Source of the DNA: Asticcacaulis excentricus
GTDB taxonomy: Bacteria > Pseudomonadota > Alphaproteobacteria > Caulobacterales > Caulobacteraceae
Assembly: GCF_003966695.1 (NCBI RefSeq)
Contig: NZ_AP018828.1
Span: 464,001 to 528,000 of the forward strand
Length of the DNA: 64,000 nt
Reading direction: 5' to 3'
Shown here: positions 25,916 through 35,814 of the stretch, piece by piece
How positions within the stretch are numbered: the stretch's first letter is position 1
Layout of the letters: each line of letters begins with the position of its first letter
Translations under genes and position numbers: made by a program
Notes under the pieces: generated by a model
Told to the model about the DNA's origin: nothing
What the model saw: only the letters and a program-made list of their open reading frames with translations
Database searches by the model: none

Positions 25916-26059
25916 TTAAACCGCCAGCTTCAGCTTCAGGCGGTGCGCGCGCATCATCGTCTTAAATCGCGCCTGACGGAAGAAGGCCGTCAGCCCATAG
26001 GACATTTCCACCAGCCAGCAGGCGATGCAGTACTCGGTGCGGATTTTCAACTGGCTCAT
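25916..26059 (-). CDS. small hypothetical protein, 47 residues
   Basis: An open frame running from ATG 26059 to TAA 25916. It begins MSQLKIRTEYCIACWLVEMS, continues with a hydrophobic/basic stretch and ends HRLKLKLAV. It is positively charged with two close cysteines (CIAC). It sits alone between the metallophosphoesterase and guaB genes. A GAAAG lies upstream. Coding is likely but unproven; no family recognised. Confidence 0.5.
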   Translation of the reverse strand: MSQLKIRTEYCIACWLVEMSYGLTAFFRQARFKTMMRAHRLKLKLAV

Positions 26060-26097
26060 GGGCGCGACTTTCAGTCAGGGCAGGCAAGGGGGACGCT

Positions 26098-26148
26098 GTG
26101 AACAGTTTAGCCGCAAAGGCTGAACAGGCCGCCAACAAACACGGTTAA
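26098..26148 (+). CDS. possible 16-residue leader peptide upstream of guaB
   Basis: GTG at 26098 follows AAGGGGGA with good spacing and reads MNSLAAKAEQAANKHG to TAA. It lies 120 bases before guaB. It may be a leader peptide or chance; only the ribosome site and position support it. Confidence 0.25.
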   Translation: MNSLAAKAEQAANKHG

Positions 26149-26181
26149 GCAAAGGTTTGCCGCCCTGATCCGCGCGTCTGA

Positions 26182-27726
<1,545 letters not shown>

Positions 27727-27738
27727 GGGAGAGCGGGC

Positions 27739-28128
27739 ATGACGGTGGAATTACAGGTTCTGGTCTTTGCCGCCCTGTGGGGCGTGGCTCAGATCCTTAT
27801 CGCTGCTGTCGCGCCCGCCTTCAAACCGGGCTATTTTCAGTGGAACGCCAGCCCCCGCGACGAAGACTTTGACGTTGGCCCCGCCGCCGGGCGGATGCGT
27901 CGCGCCTATCAGAACTATCTGGAGACCTTCCCGTTTTTCGCCGTGATCGTCATTGCCCTGGCCTTTGCGGGCAAGTCGAATGACGTGTCGCGTCTGGGGG
28001 CCCATATCTACCTGCTGGCGCGTGTCGCCTATTTCCCGGCCTATGCCCTGGGCACCAAACTGCGCAGTGCCTTCTACGGCCTCTCGCTGGTCGGTATCGG
28101 CATGTGCGTCTGGACCTGTTTTGCGTAA
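27739..28128 (+). CDS. MAPEG family membrane protein
   Basis: 129 residues with four hydrophobic helices and the MAPEG signature: an Asn/Arg-rich segment (GRMRRAYQNYLETFPFFAVI) then LARVAYFPAYALG. The family includes membrane glutathione transferases and related proteins; bacterial members are mostly uncharacterised. It starts 12 bases after guaB with GGGAGAG upstream and ends 9 bases before the rsmB-type gene, so co-transcription is likely. Confidence 0.85.
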   Translation: MTVELQVLVFAALWGVAQILIAAVAPAFKPGYFQWNASPRDEDFDVGPAAGRMRRAYQNYLETFPFFAVIVIALAFAGKSNDVSRLGAHIYLLARVAYFPAYALGTKLRSAFYGLSLVGIGMCVWTCFA

Positions 28129-28137
28129 GGATAAAGA

Positions 28138-29442
28138 GTGACCCCCGCCGCCCGTCTGCAAGCCGCTTCCGATATTCTCGACCTTCTGGGCAAGACGCGC
28201 CGTCCGGCCGAAGAGGTGCTGAAGGACTGGGGCCGCAACAACCGCTACGCCGGGTCAAAGGACCGCCGCGCCATCGCCGATAAGGTCTATCAGTGCCTGC
28301 GCGCGCGCGAACGCTTGTCTTTTGCAATGGACTCGTCGGCGGGCCGCGCGCTGGTATTGGGGGCGCTGCATTTCCTTGACGGCGTAAGCCTTTCCGAGAT
28401 CGACGACCTCTATACCGGCGAAGGCTATGCGCCGCAAAAACTATCAGTTGCGGAACGCAAGCGACTTGAGGCCGGGGATGGCGAAGCGCCGCAATGGCTG
28501 GAATCCGGCCTGCCGGCCTTTGTCGTGGAACGCCTCAAAAACGTCTATGGCGATGACTGGCTGAAAGAGGCCGAGGCCCTGATGCTACCGCGCGCCCCTA
28601 TCGACCTGCGGGTCAATGGGGATCGTGCACCGCTGATCGCCGGGCTGGAAATGTTGGGCTACAGACCCGAACCGACGCCGTTTTCGGCTTTTGGCGTGCG
28701 CCTGCCCGCCGATCCACCGCCCAATGTGCGCGCGCTGCCCGCCTTCCGGCAGGGCACGATCGAGATCCAGGACGAGGGCTCGCAACTGGCGGGCTTCCTC
28801 GCCGGCGCCCGGCCCGGCATGACGGTGGTCGATTATTGCGCCGGAGGCGGCGGCAAGACTCTGGCCCTGCTGCAAGCCATGCAAGGGCCAAATGGCGAAA
28901 CATCCGGTCGTCTGATCGCCTCCGACGTCGAAAAGACGCGCCTCAACAATATCAAACCCCGCCTGACCCGCGCTGGTCTGGAGGCGGAGTTGCGCCAGCT
29001 TGGCCCGGACGGCGAGGGGATGGAAGACCTCGAAGCCCAGGCCGATCTGGTGCTGGTCGATGCGCCGTGCTCTGGCTCAGGCGTCTGGCGTCGCCGGCCC
29101 GAAACCGCGCACAAGCTGGAAGAAAAAGAGGTGGCGCGCCTGCATGACTTGCAAAGCGCCATCCTGCACCGTGCCTCGCGTCTTGTGAAGCCGGGCGGGC
29201 TTTTGGCCTATGCCACCTGCTCGATCCTGCCGGACGAGAATGAATTGACCGCCGACCGCTTCGAAGCCGACCACCCTCACTTCACACCGCGCCCGGTCGC
29301 CGAAGCGCTGGATGGCGCCGCGGTGACCCCGGAAGGGGCGGAGACTTTGAAAAAGATTGCGCAGGGCCATCGCCTGCGCCTCAGCCCCGGAACCAGCCAC
29401 ACCGACGGGTTCTTCGTTTCGCTATACCGGCGCAAGCCGTAA
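28138..29442 (+). CDS. RsmB/NOP family RNA cytosine methyltransferase
   Basis: 434 residues with GTG start after AAGGATAAAG. An N-terminal NusB-like region (1-140) is followed by the Rossmann methyltransferase domain: QDEGSQLAGFLAG, VVDYCAGGGGKTLAL (SAM loop), VDAPCSGSGVWRR with the PC cysteine, and YATCSILPDENE with the second, catalytic TC cysteine. This fits 16S rRNA m5C methyltransferases of the RsmB class, though the exact target base is not assigned. A long inverted repeat follows before guaA. Confidence 0.92.
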   Translation: MTPAARLQAASDILDLLGKTRRPAEEVLKDWGRNNRYAGSKDRRAIADKVYQCLRARERLSFAMDSSAGRALVLGALHFLDGVSLSEIDDLYTGEGYAPQKLSVAERKRLEAGDGEAPQWLESGLPAFVVERLKNVYGDDWLKEAEALMLPRAPIDLRVNGDRAPLIAGLEMLGYRPEPTPFSAFGVRLPADPPPNVRALPAFRQGTIEIQDEGSQLAGFLAGARPGMTVVDYCAGGGGKTLALLQAMQGPNGETSGRLIASDVEKTRLNNIKPRLTRAGLEAELRQLGPDGEGMEDLEAQADLVLVDAPCSGSGVWRRRPETAHKLEEKEVARLHDLQSAILHRASRLVKPGGLLAYATCSILPDENELTADRFEADHPHFTPRPVAEALDGAAVTPEGAETLKKIAQGHRLRLSPGTSHTDGFFVSLYRRKP

Positions 29443-29453
29443 GAAAGGTCGTT

Positions 29454-29556
29454 AACCACAGATTACACAGATCACACAGATTGGGCGCTTCGCGCCAAGG
29501 AGGCGGATAAGCCCCGCCCGACCCTTAATTTGTGTAATCTGTGTAATCTGTGGTTC
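29454..29556. repeat. ACAGATTACACAGAT-type inverted repeat, copy 1
   Basis: Left arm AACCACAGATTACACAGAT... (29454-29482) and right arm ...ATCTGTGTAATCTGTGGTT (29528-29556) are near-complementary. Between them is a small hairpin GGCGC-TTC-GCGCC. A second copy with the same inner hairpin occurs at 59732-59843. Lies between the methyltransferase gene and guaA. Confidence 0.85.
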
Positions 29557-29580
29557 CAAAACCCATAGAAAGACAGGCGT

Positions 29581-31131
29581 ATGTCGCATCACGAAAAAGT
29601 CCTGATTATTGATTTCGGATCGCAAGTGACTCAGCTCATCGCGCGTCGCGTACGCGAATGCGGCGTCTATTGCGAAATCCATCCTTTCACCAAGGCGGCC
29701 GAGGCGATCAAAAGCGTCGCCCCCAATGCGGTCATCCTGTCCGGGTCGCCGCACAGCGTCGTCGAAGCCGGTCCGACCCTCGACAAGGCCCTGTTCGATA
29801 TGGGCCTGCCGGTGTTCGGCATCTGCTATGGCGAGCAACTGATGTGCGACCTTTTGGGCGGTAAAGTTGAAAGCGGCCATGACCGCGAATTTGGCCGCGC
29901 CGAAATCGAAATCGCCGCCGATACGCCGCTGTTCCGCGGTCTGGGTAAGCCGGGTGACAAGGAAATCGTGTGGATGAGCCACGGCGATCGCGTCACCGCC
30001 ATCCCCGACGGCTTCAAGGTTATCGCTGTCTCCGAAGGCGCGCCGTTTGCCGCCATCGCCGATGAGGCTCGCCGCTTCTACGCCGTGCAGTTCCACCCCG
30101 AAGTGGTCCATACGGTGCGCGGCACCCAGATGATCCGTAACTTCCTGTTCGAGATCGCGGGGCTTAAGGGCGACTGGACCATGGCCGCCTTCCGTCAGGA
30201 AATGATCGAAAAGATCCGTGCGCAGGTCGGATCGGGGCGCGTTATCTGCGGCCTGTCGGGCGGGGTGGACTCGTCGGTCGCCGCCGTGCTGATCCACGAA
30301 GCCATCGGCGAGCAACTGACCTGCGTGTTTGTCGATACGGGCCTGTTGCGCAAGAACGAAGGCGAGCAGGTGGTGTCGCTGTTCCGCGATCACTACAACA
30401 TCCCGCTGATCCATGTGCAGGCACAGGACAAGTTTCTGGGCGCGCTCAAGGGGCTGTCCGACCCGGAACAGAAGCGTAAGACCATTGGCCGCCTGTTTAT
30501 CGAGGTCTTCGACGAAGAGGCTGCCAAAATCGACGGTGCGGAATTCCTCGCTCAGGGCACGCTTTATCCCGACGTGGTCGAAAGCGTATCGCCGCACGGC
30601 GGGCCATCAACCGTCATCAAGAGCCACCACAATGTCGGGGGTCTGCCCGACTATATGAAGCTGAAACTGGTCGAGCCGCTACGCGAACTGTTCAAGGATG
30701 AGGTGCGCGCTCTGGGCCGGGAACTGGGCCTCAGCGAAGCCTTTGTCGGTCGGCACCCCTTCCCCGGACCGGGCCTAGCCATCCGCATCCCCGGCGAAGT
30801 GACCCCGGAAAAGGTGAAGACGCTTCAGGACGCCGACGCCATCTACCTCGATGAAATCCGCAAGGCGGGTCTGTACGACGATATCTGGCAGGCCTTTGCC
30901 GTGCTGCTGCCGGTGAAAACCGTGGGTGTCATGGGCGATGCGCGCACCTATGAGGATGTGCTGGCGCTGCGCGCCGTGACCTCTTCGGACGGGATGACGG
31001 CGGACTTCTATGAGTTCCCGTGGCCGGTACTGGGCCGCTGCGCCACGCGCATCGTCAACGAGGTGAGGGGGGTCAACCGCGTCGTTTACGACGTGACCTC
31101 CAAGCCTCCCGGCACGATCGAGTGGGAATAA
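29581..31131 (+). CDS. guaA: GMP synthase (glutamine-hydrolysing)
   Basis: Aminates XMP to GMP. 516 residues: the N-terminal class I glutamine amidotransferase with the nucleophile in FGICYGEQ (Cys82) and HPEV; the ATP pyrophosphatase loop GLSGGVDSS (about 224-232); and the C-terminal dimerisation part ending KPPGTIEWE. An integrase gene begins about 315 bases downstream in the same direction, and the guaA 3' end is a well-known integration site for P4-type islands. Confidence 0.97.
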   Translation: MSHHEKVLIIDFGSQVTQLIARRVRECGVYCEIHPFTKAAEAIKSVAPNAVILSGSPHSVVEAGPTLDKALFDMGLPVFGICYGEQLMCDLLGGKVESGHDREFGRAEIEIAADTPLFRGLGKPGDKEIVWMSHGDRVTAIPDGFKVIAVSEGAPFAAIADEARRFYAVQFHPEVVHTVRGTQMIRNFLFEIAGLKGDWTMAAFRQEMIEKIRAQVGSGRVICGLSGGVDSSVAAVLIHEAIGEQLTCVFVDTGLLRKNEGEQVVSLFRDHYNIPLIHVQAQDKFLGALKGLSDPEQKRKTIGRLFIEVFDEEAAKIDGAEFLAQGTLYPDVVESVSPHGGPSTVIKSHHNVGGLPDYMKLKLVEPLRELFKDEVRALGRELGLSEAFVGRHPFPGPGLAIRIPGEVTPEKVKTLQDADAIYLDEIRKAGLYDDIWQAFAVLLPVKTVGVMGDARTYEDVLALRAVTSSDGMTADFYEFPWPVLGRCATRIVNEVRGVNRVVYDVTSKPPGTIEWE

Positions 31132-31446
31132 AAACGAGCCCGTTTTTGCACCCTCTTATACCCTCAAATACGCTATAATCTCTTGTATTTAAATAACAAA
31201 TTTTCGAGTTCTGTCGGCAGCCTTTGATGTGCGCTCGAATAGTGTGACGGCGTAGACGAGGGTATGCCGTCAGCTTGATACCGCCGAGAAATAAATATAC
31301 CGTCAGGGTGCTAAGGGCTCTGACGGTATTTTTTTTGCCCTAACTCACTGTAAAAACGAGAGAAAACAACTTCCGAAAGTGCGATTTCGGGGTGACGGTA
31401 TTTTTTGTCTCGTTTCTTAACATATTACCGCTTTGGAGGCGAGGTC
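31132..31446 (+). promoter_or_regulatory. integrase leader with TGACGG repeats and a terminator-like hairpin
   Basis: No gene. The motif TGACGG(C/TA) occurs three times direct (31245, 31321, 31393) and twice inverted (31266-31272, 31299-31305). One pair forms a hairpin (31298-31306 with 31320-31328) followed by eight T's; the last copy is also followed by six T's. AT-richer than the flanks. It probably holds the attachment site, integrase arm sites and/or a terminator guarding int. Confidence 0.55.
31298..31336 (+). terminator. intrinsic terminator in the integrase leader
   Basis: Arms TACCGTCAG and CTGACGGTA, 13-base loop, then eight T's (31329-31336), 110 bases before the integrase start. 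Confidence 0.75.
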
Positions 31447-32703
31447 ATGCTGACAGACGCTGCGCTTAAGAGTCTGAAACCAAGGGATAAAATCTATAAG
31501 GTTGCCGACCGTGACGGTATGTACGTTATCGTCCAGCCGACGGGGTCGATCACGTTCCGGCTGGACTACTGTTTGAATGGGCGAAGAGAGACCCTGACGC
31601 TGGGGCGTTACGGTGGCGCAGGACTTTCCCTGGCACGGGCTCGTGAGAAGCTGATAGACGCTAAGCGGGCCATCGCAGAGGGGCTATCGCCAGCGCTCGA
31701 AAAGCAACGGGAGAAACAGCGCGGCAAGGCTGCGAAGAGTTTTTCCGAGTGGGCCGAAAAATGGTTCTTGGAACATCGGATGGCCGATAGCACCAGGGCC
31801 ATGCGTCGCTCCGTGTATGAGCGCGACATCCTCCCGGTTTTTGATCGGCGCCTGATGTCCGAAATACGTCCCCCCGACCTGCGCGTGATGCTGGAAAAGG
31901 TCAAGGCGCGGGGCGCCCCGGCAACCGCCATCCACGCGCGCGAGATCGTTCGGCTGATCTACATGTTTGCAATTGCCCGGGGCGAAAAAGTCGCTAACCC
32001 CGCCGATGAAGTCAGCGCATCCACCATCGCAACCTTCGTTCCCAGAGACCGGGCGTTATCGCCTCGGGAGATACGCGTTCTGTTCGGCCAGCATGAGCAT
32101 ATCGCGACCCTGCCGACGATCCGTCTTGGGATGAAGTTTCTACTGCTTACAATGGTGCGCAAGAGCGAGTTACGTTTTGCGACCTGGGATGAGGTCGATT
32201 TCGAGAACGCGGTATGGAGCATCCCCAAGGAGCGAATGAAGAAGAACCGCGACCACAATGTATATCTGTCGCAACAGTCGCTGGACATATTGGTCGCTCT
32301 GAAAACCTGTGCCGGCAATTCGCCCTACCTGCTTCCGTCTCACTACGAGGCTGATCAACCGATGTCGAATGCCACCTTCAACCGAATAACTGCCGCCGTC
32401 GTAGAGCGGGCAAAAAGGGAGGGCCTGCCACTGGAGCCTTTCACCGTTCACGACCTGAGACGCACAGGTTCCACCCTCCTGAATGAACTGGGCTTCAATA
32501 AGGATTGGATTGAAAAGGCCCTGGCGCATGAGGACAACCGCACGTCGCGCGGCACCTATAACAAAGCTGAGTATGAACGGCAGCGTCGCCATATGCTTCA
32601 GGAATGGGCGAACACGATCGATGCTTGGATCGAGGGGCTCAAATACATGCCTGTCCTCGTGCCACCCGCGGTGGACTGGGAGATCCCTGACCCCAGCCTG
32701 TAG
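31447..32703 (+). CDS. P4-type tyrosine recombinase (integrase) with DUF4102 arm-binding domain
   Basis: 418-residue site-specific recombinase. The N-terminal arm-binding domain (MLTDAALKSLKPRDKIYKV...) covers about 1-90. The core-binding helices follow. The catalytic domain shows the Arg in MVRKSELRFATWDEV, HDLRRTGSTLL (HxxR) and the tyrosine-bearing tail GTYNKAEYERQRR. ATG 31447 follows GGAGGCGAGG; the frame is open from 31405. It sits directly downstream of guaA, followed by an alpA-like remnant, which is the usual order at the entry end of a genomic island. It appears intact. Confidence 0.93.
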   Translation: MLTDAALKSLKPRDKIYKVADRDGMYVIVQPTGSITFRLDYCLNGRRETLTLGRYGGAGLSLARAREKLIDAKRAIAEGLSPALEKQREKQRGKAAKSFSEWAEKWFLEHRMADSTRAMRRSVYERDILPVFDRRLMSEIRPPDLRVMLEKVKARGAPATAIHAREIVRLIYMFAIARGEKVANPADEVSASTIATFVPRDRALSPREIRVLFGQHEHIATLPTIRLGMKFLLLTMVRKSELRFATWDEVDFENAVWSIPKERMKKNRDHNVYLSQQSLDILVALKTCAGNSPYLLPSHYEADQPMSNATFNRITAAVVERAKREGLPLEPFTVHDLRRTGSTLLNELGFNKDWIEKALAHEDNRTSRGTYNKAEYERQRRHMLQEWANTIDAWIEGLKYMPVLVPPAVDWEIPDPSL

Positions 32704-32806
32704 TCCTCAACCACGTTTTCTTACCCCTGGGCACCCGCGGCTTCCCCGAGGGGTTGCGTAAAGGTACCCCAGCCATAAAAATGCTTCAAGACGAAAGGGA
32801 TTGGCA

Positions 32807-32965
32807 GTGGCTTCCTCAGAACAACGACCTATCCGAAGGGACGAGTTGAAAGAGATCGTGCCGCTTAGTGACAGCACGATTTATGAAATGGAGCGCAAGG
32901 GTATAAGCGCCGGTGCAAAAACCTACCACGGAAGCGGCGGAATCGTTTCGCTGCGGGTGGTGTAA
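32807..32965 (+). pseudogene. alpA-like regulator truncated by the IS21 element
   Basis: GTG at 32807 after GAAAGG begins an AlpA-type small winged-helix regulator (RRDELKEIVPLSDSTIYEME, then RKG). Homology stops at about 32901, exactly where the IS left end begins. The frame then runs through IS sequence to TAA at 32963-32965, giving 52 residues instead of about 65-75. AlpA regulators normally follow P4-type integrases and control excision. On the far side of the IS the reading cgt-aag-cgg...ccc-tga (35412-35441) could be its old C-terminus, but that is speculative. Confidence 0.7.
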
Positions 32966-33021
32966 AAGTCGTCCACCTATCGCCCTTCAGCGAGTCGCAT
33001 GGAGGGCCGGGGATTTTCACC

Positions 33022-34515
33022 GTGGATTTGTATTTGAAGGTTCGGCTTGCCTGTTCGCAGGGCATGAGCCAGCGTGAAGCGGCGAAGCATTTCAACCTGT
33101 CGCGCGACACCGTACGCAAGATGCTGTCGTTTTCAGTTCCGCCGGGGTACCGGCGCCAGGCCGAGATCAAGCGCCCGAAGCTGGACGGGTTCACAGGCAT
33201 CATCGACAGCATCAAGGAAGCGGACAGGTCGATGCCGCTGAAGCAGAGGCATACGGCCAAGCGGATATTCGATCGTTTACGAACCGAGTTCGGCTTCACG
33301 GGCGGCTACACGATCGTCAAGGAATACGTCCGCGACCATGAGCGCCGACATAGGGAGATGTTCGTACCGTTGGCGCACCCGCCTAGCCATGCGCAGGCGG
33401 ACTTCGGCGAAGCCTTGGTGATCATTGGTGGCGTCGAACAGAAGGCGTATTTCTTCGCCTTCGACCTGCCGCACAGCGACGCCCCCTATGTGCGGGCCTA
33501 TCCGGCGGCCACCGCCGAGGCGTGGGTCGACGGCCACGTCCATGCCTTTGCCTTCTTCGGCCTGAAGCCCCTGTCTATCCTCTACGACAACGACCGCTGC
33601 CTGGTGGCGAAGATACTGCCCGATGGGACGCGCAAACGGGCGACCTTGTTCAGTGCCTTCCTGTCGCACTATGTTATTGAGGACCGTTATGGCCGTCCCG
33701 GCAAGGGCAATGACAAGGGCGCCGTCGAAGGCCTGGTGGGCTACAGCCGTCGCAACTTCATGGTGCCCATACCGCGGTTCGCGACGTGGGAAGCCTTCAA
33801 TGCGTGGCTGGAAGCGCAGTGCCGGCTGCGCCAGAACGACACCCTGCGCGGTGAGAGCGAGACGATTGGTGAGCGGCTGAAGCGTGACCTTGCGGCTATG
33901 CATCCCCTACCGGCCCCCGCCTTCGAGGCCTGTGACCAGACCAGTGGGCAAGTCTCGTCACAGGCTCTGGTGCGCTATAAGACCAATGACTACTCCGTCC
34001 CGGTAAGCTTCGGCCATCAGGAGGTGTGGATCCGGGGTTATGTCGGCGAGGTGGTCATCGGCTGCCGCGGCGAGATCATCGCCCGTCATCCCCGTAGCTA
34101 TGATCGGGAAGACGTCAGTTTTGATCCCTTGCATTACCTGCCTTTGATCGAACGCAAGATCAACGCCCTTGATCAGGCGGCCCCTTTACAGGGTTGGGAT
34201 CTGCCCGATGTGTTCGCCACCCTGCGCCGGCTGATGGAAGCGCGCATGGGCAAGCATGGCAAGCGCGAGTATGTGCAGGTGCTGCGCCTCCTGGAGACCT
34301 TCGAGCTGGCCGAGGTGACCGCCGCGGTGAAGCAGGCCCTTTCTCTTAGCGCGGTCAGCTTCGACGCCGTCAAGCATCTGGTTCTGTGCCGTATCGAACA
34401 GCGCCCGCCACGGCTGGACCTCGATGTCTATCCCTATCTCCCGCGGGCAACCGTCGAGACGACGCGCGTGTCGGCCTATATGGGCCTGCTGGGGTGTGCG
34501 GAGGCGGCGGCATGA
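33022..34515 (+). CDS. istA: IS21 family transposase IstA
   Basis: 497 residues with a GTG start. The N-terminal helix-turn-helix (SQREAAKHFNLSRDTVRKML, about 12-31) is followed by the DDE integrase core: Asp in HAQADFGEALVI, Asp in SILYDNDRC, and Glu in GAVEGLVGYSR. The C-terminal Mu-type beta barrel is indicated by ALVRYKTNDYSVP. Full length for the family, no frameshift, so the element may be active. istB starts inside its last codon (ATGA). Confidence 0.95.
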   Translation: MDLYLKVRLACSQGMSQREAAKHFNLSRDTVRKMLSFSVPPGYRRQAEIKRPKLDGFTGIIDSIKEADRSMPLKQRHTAKRIFDRLRTEFGFTGGYTIVKEYVRDHERRHREMFVPLAHPPSHAQADFGEALVIIGGVEQKAYFFAFDLPHSDAPYVRAYPAATAEAWVDGHVHAFAFFGLKPLSILYDNDRCLVAKILPDGTRKRATLFSAFLSHYVIEDRYGRPGKGNDKGAVEGLVGYSRRNFMVPIPRFATWEAFNAWLEAQCRLRQNDTLRGESETIGERLKRDLAAMHPLPAPAFEACDQTSGQVSSQALVRYKTNDYSVPVSFGHQEVWIRGYVGEVVIGCRGEIIARHPRSYDREDVSFDPLHYLPLIERKINALDQAAPLQGWDLPDVFATLRRLMEARMGKHGKREYVQVLRLLETFELAEVTAAVKQALSLSAVSFDAVKHLVLCRIEQRPPRLDLDVYPYLPRATVETTRVSAYMGLLGCAEAAA

Positions 34516-35279
34516 GCACGGACGTCCCCGAAATCCTGCTGGGCGCTCAGCTCAAGATGCTGAAGCTGCCCACCGTTCTGCGCGAACATCAGAAACTGGC
34601 CCGGCTTTGCGCCCTCGAAGGCGTAGACCATGTCCGCTACCTCTCCCGCCTTATTGAGATGGAGCTGATCGATCGGGAACGGCGCATAGTCGAGCGGCGG
34701 ATCAAGGCCGCCCGGTTCCCCGCGAAGAAGACCCTCGACAGCTTCGACTTCGCCGCCATCCCAAGACTCAACAAGATGCTGGTTCTGGAACTGGCGCGTT
34801 GCGAGTGGATAGAGCGAAGGGAGAACGTCATCGCCCTTGGGCCCAGCGGTACGGGCAAGACCCATGTCGCCATAGGGCTTGGCATGGCCGCCTGCCAGAA
34901 GGGCCTGTCCGTCGGCTTCACAACGGCGGCGGCCCTGGTCAGCGAGATGATTGAAGCGCGCGATGAGCGCCGGCTTCTGCGCTTCCAGAAGCAGATGGCG
35001 GCTTACAAGCTCCTGATCATCGACGAACTGGGCTTCGTGCCTCTGTCGAAAACCGGGGCGGAGTTACTGTTCGAACTGATCTCACAGCGCTACGAGCGCG
35101 GCTCGACCCTCATCACCAGCAATCTGCCCTTCGATGAATGGACCGAAACCTTCGGATCCGAGCGGCTCACCGGTGCCTTGCTGGACCGCATGACCCACCA
35201 CGTCAGCATCCTTGAGATGAATGGCGACAGCTATCGTCTGGCTCATAGCCGCGCCCGCAAGGCCAGACCCACTCCCTAA
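34512..35279 (+). CDS. istB: IS21 family helper ATPase IstB
   Basis: 255-residue AAA+ ATPase that selects the target and stimulates IstA. Walker A GPSGTGKTH (about 109-117), Walker B LLIIDELGFVP, and the sensor region STLITSNLPFDEW. ATG 34512 overlaps the istA stop; the open frame before it is out of context. Full length and apparently intact. Confidence 0.95.
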   Translation: MSTDVPEILLGAQLKMLKLPTVLREHQKLARLCALEGVDHVRYLSRLIEMELIDRERRIVERRIKAARFPAKKTLDSFDFAAIPRLNKMLVLELARCEWIERRENVIALGPSGTGKTHVAIGLGMAACQKGLSVGFTTAAALVSEMIEARDERRLLRFQKQMAAYKLLIIDELGFVPLSKTGAELLFELISQRYERGSTLITSNLPFDEWTETFGSERLTGALLDRMTHHVSILEMNGDSYRLAHSRARKARPTP

Positions 35280-35411
35280 TCCCCCGGAAAAACGAGCCGC
35301 CCGCGTATGGGAGCCCCTTACGGGCTACGCCCTCCAGGCCCTCCCATACGCGCGACTCAACTGGCCTGATTTTGCGCCGCCCCGTGGCCGAATTTTGCGC
35401 CGCCCTTGACA

Positions 35412-35814
35412 CGTAAGCGGGAAGCCCGTTCTCAACCCTGAACTATGCGCACCAGACCTTCCCCTGCACGCATCCCTTTAGGACCGGTGGTATAGCTTTC
35501 CGCTAACCCATTTCCAACGCGGGCGAGCATGGCATCCCAGGTGCAAGACTGTCGTGAATTGCCTGTTGATCGCAATGTGTTGCGTTTCGTCGCTGCAGGC
35601 GTCTCGGTTTTCAGAGAGGAGTGATTTCTAATGGAATCATTCCTCTCAAGCCGCCATTGACGCCGCGGCCAAGGTGGCGCAAGCCACCGCCCGGCGAGGG
35701 GTAAAACAAAAGCTGGATCATTATGTTTCTACCAGAAATCATAATGATCCAGACCGGTCATTTGAGTCGCCTGCCCCGGAAATCTGCCCCTTTAACGGTT
35801 GGAGCGACTGCACT
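35412..35814. other. non-coding gap right of the IS21 element
   Basis: No gene found. 35412-35614 shows no feature I can name. A copy of the guaA 3' end that would mark a right attachment site was searched for by eye and not found. 35615-35752 is the second copy of the two-hairpin repeat, next to the end of the M14-like gene. Confidence 0.6.
35615..35752. repeat. two-hairpin dispersed repeat, copy 2
   Basis: First hairpin AGAGGAGTGATT / AATCATTCCTCT (35615-35646). Middle block closely matches copy 1 (GCCGCCATTGA.G, CGGCCAAGGTGGCG, CCGGCGAGGGG). Second hairpin CTGGATCATTATG...CATAATGATCCAG (35713-35752). The second hairpin is longer than in copy 1 but keeps the same outer arms. Confidence 0.8.

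Larger units (their letters stand above)
32902..35411 (+). mobile_element. complete IS21-family insertion sequence
   Basis: 2510 bp with istA and istB. Left end TATAAGCGCCGGTGCAAAAA and right end (reverse complement) TGTCAAGGGCGGCGCAAAAT align without gaps over 30 bases. The GGCGGCGCAAAAT-like block is repeated inside both ends, as in IS21 multiple terminal repeats. No matching target duplication is seen next to the ends, so the insertion may have been accompanied by a deletion. Confidence 0.85.

Noticed and set aside
29452-30597. 381-codon minus-strand frame over the guaA start
   Set aside because: Antisense of guaA and of an inverted repeat; no motifs.
35412-35640. right attachment site copy of the guaA 3' end
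   Set aside because: No stretch resembling the last 25 bases of guaA found by eye; AAAAACGAGCC near 35288 shares only 11 bases with the guaA end and is likely chance.
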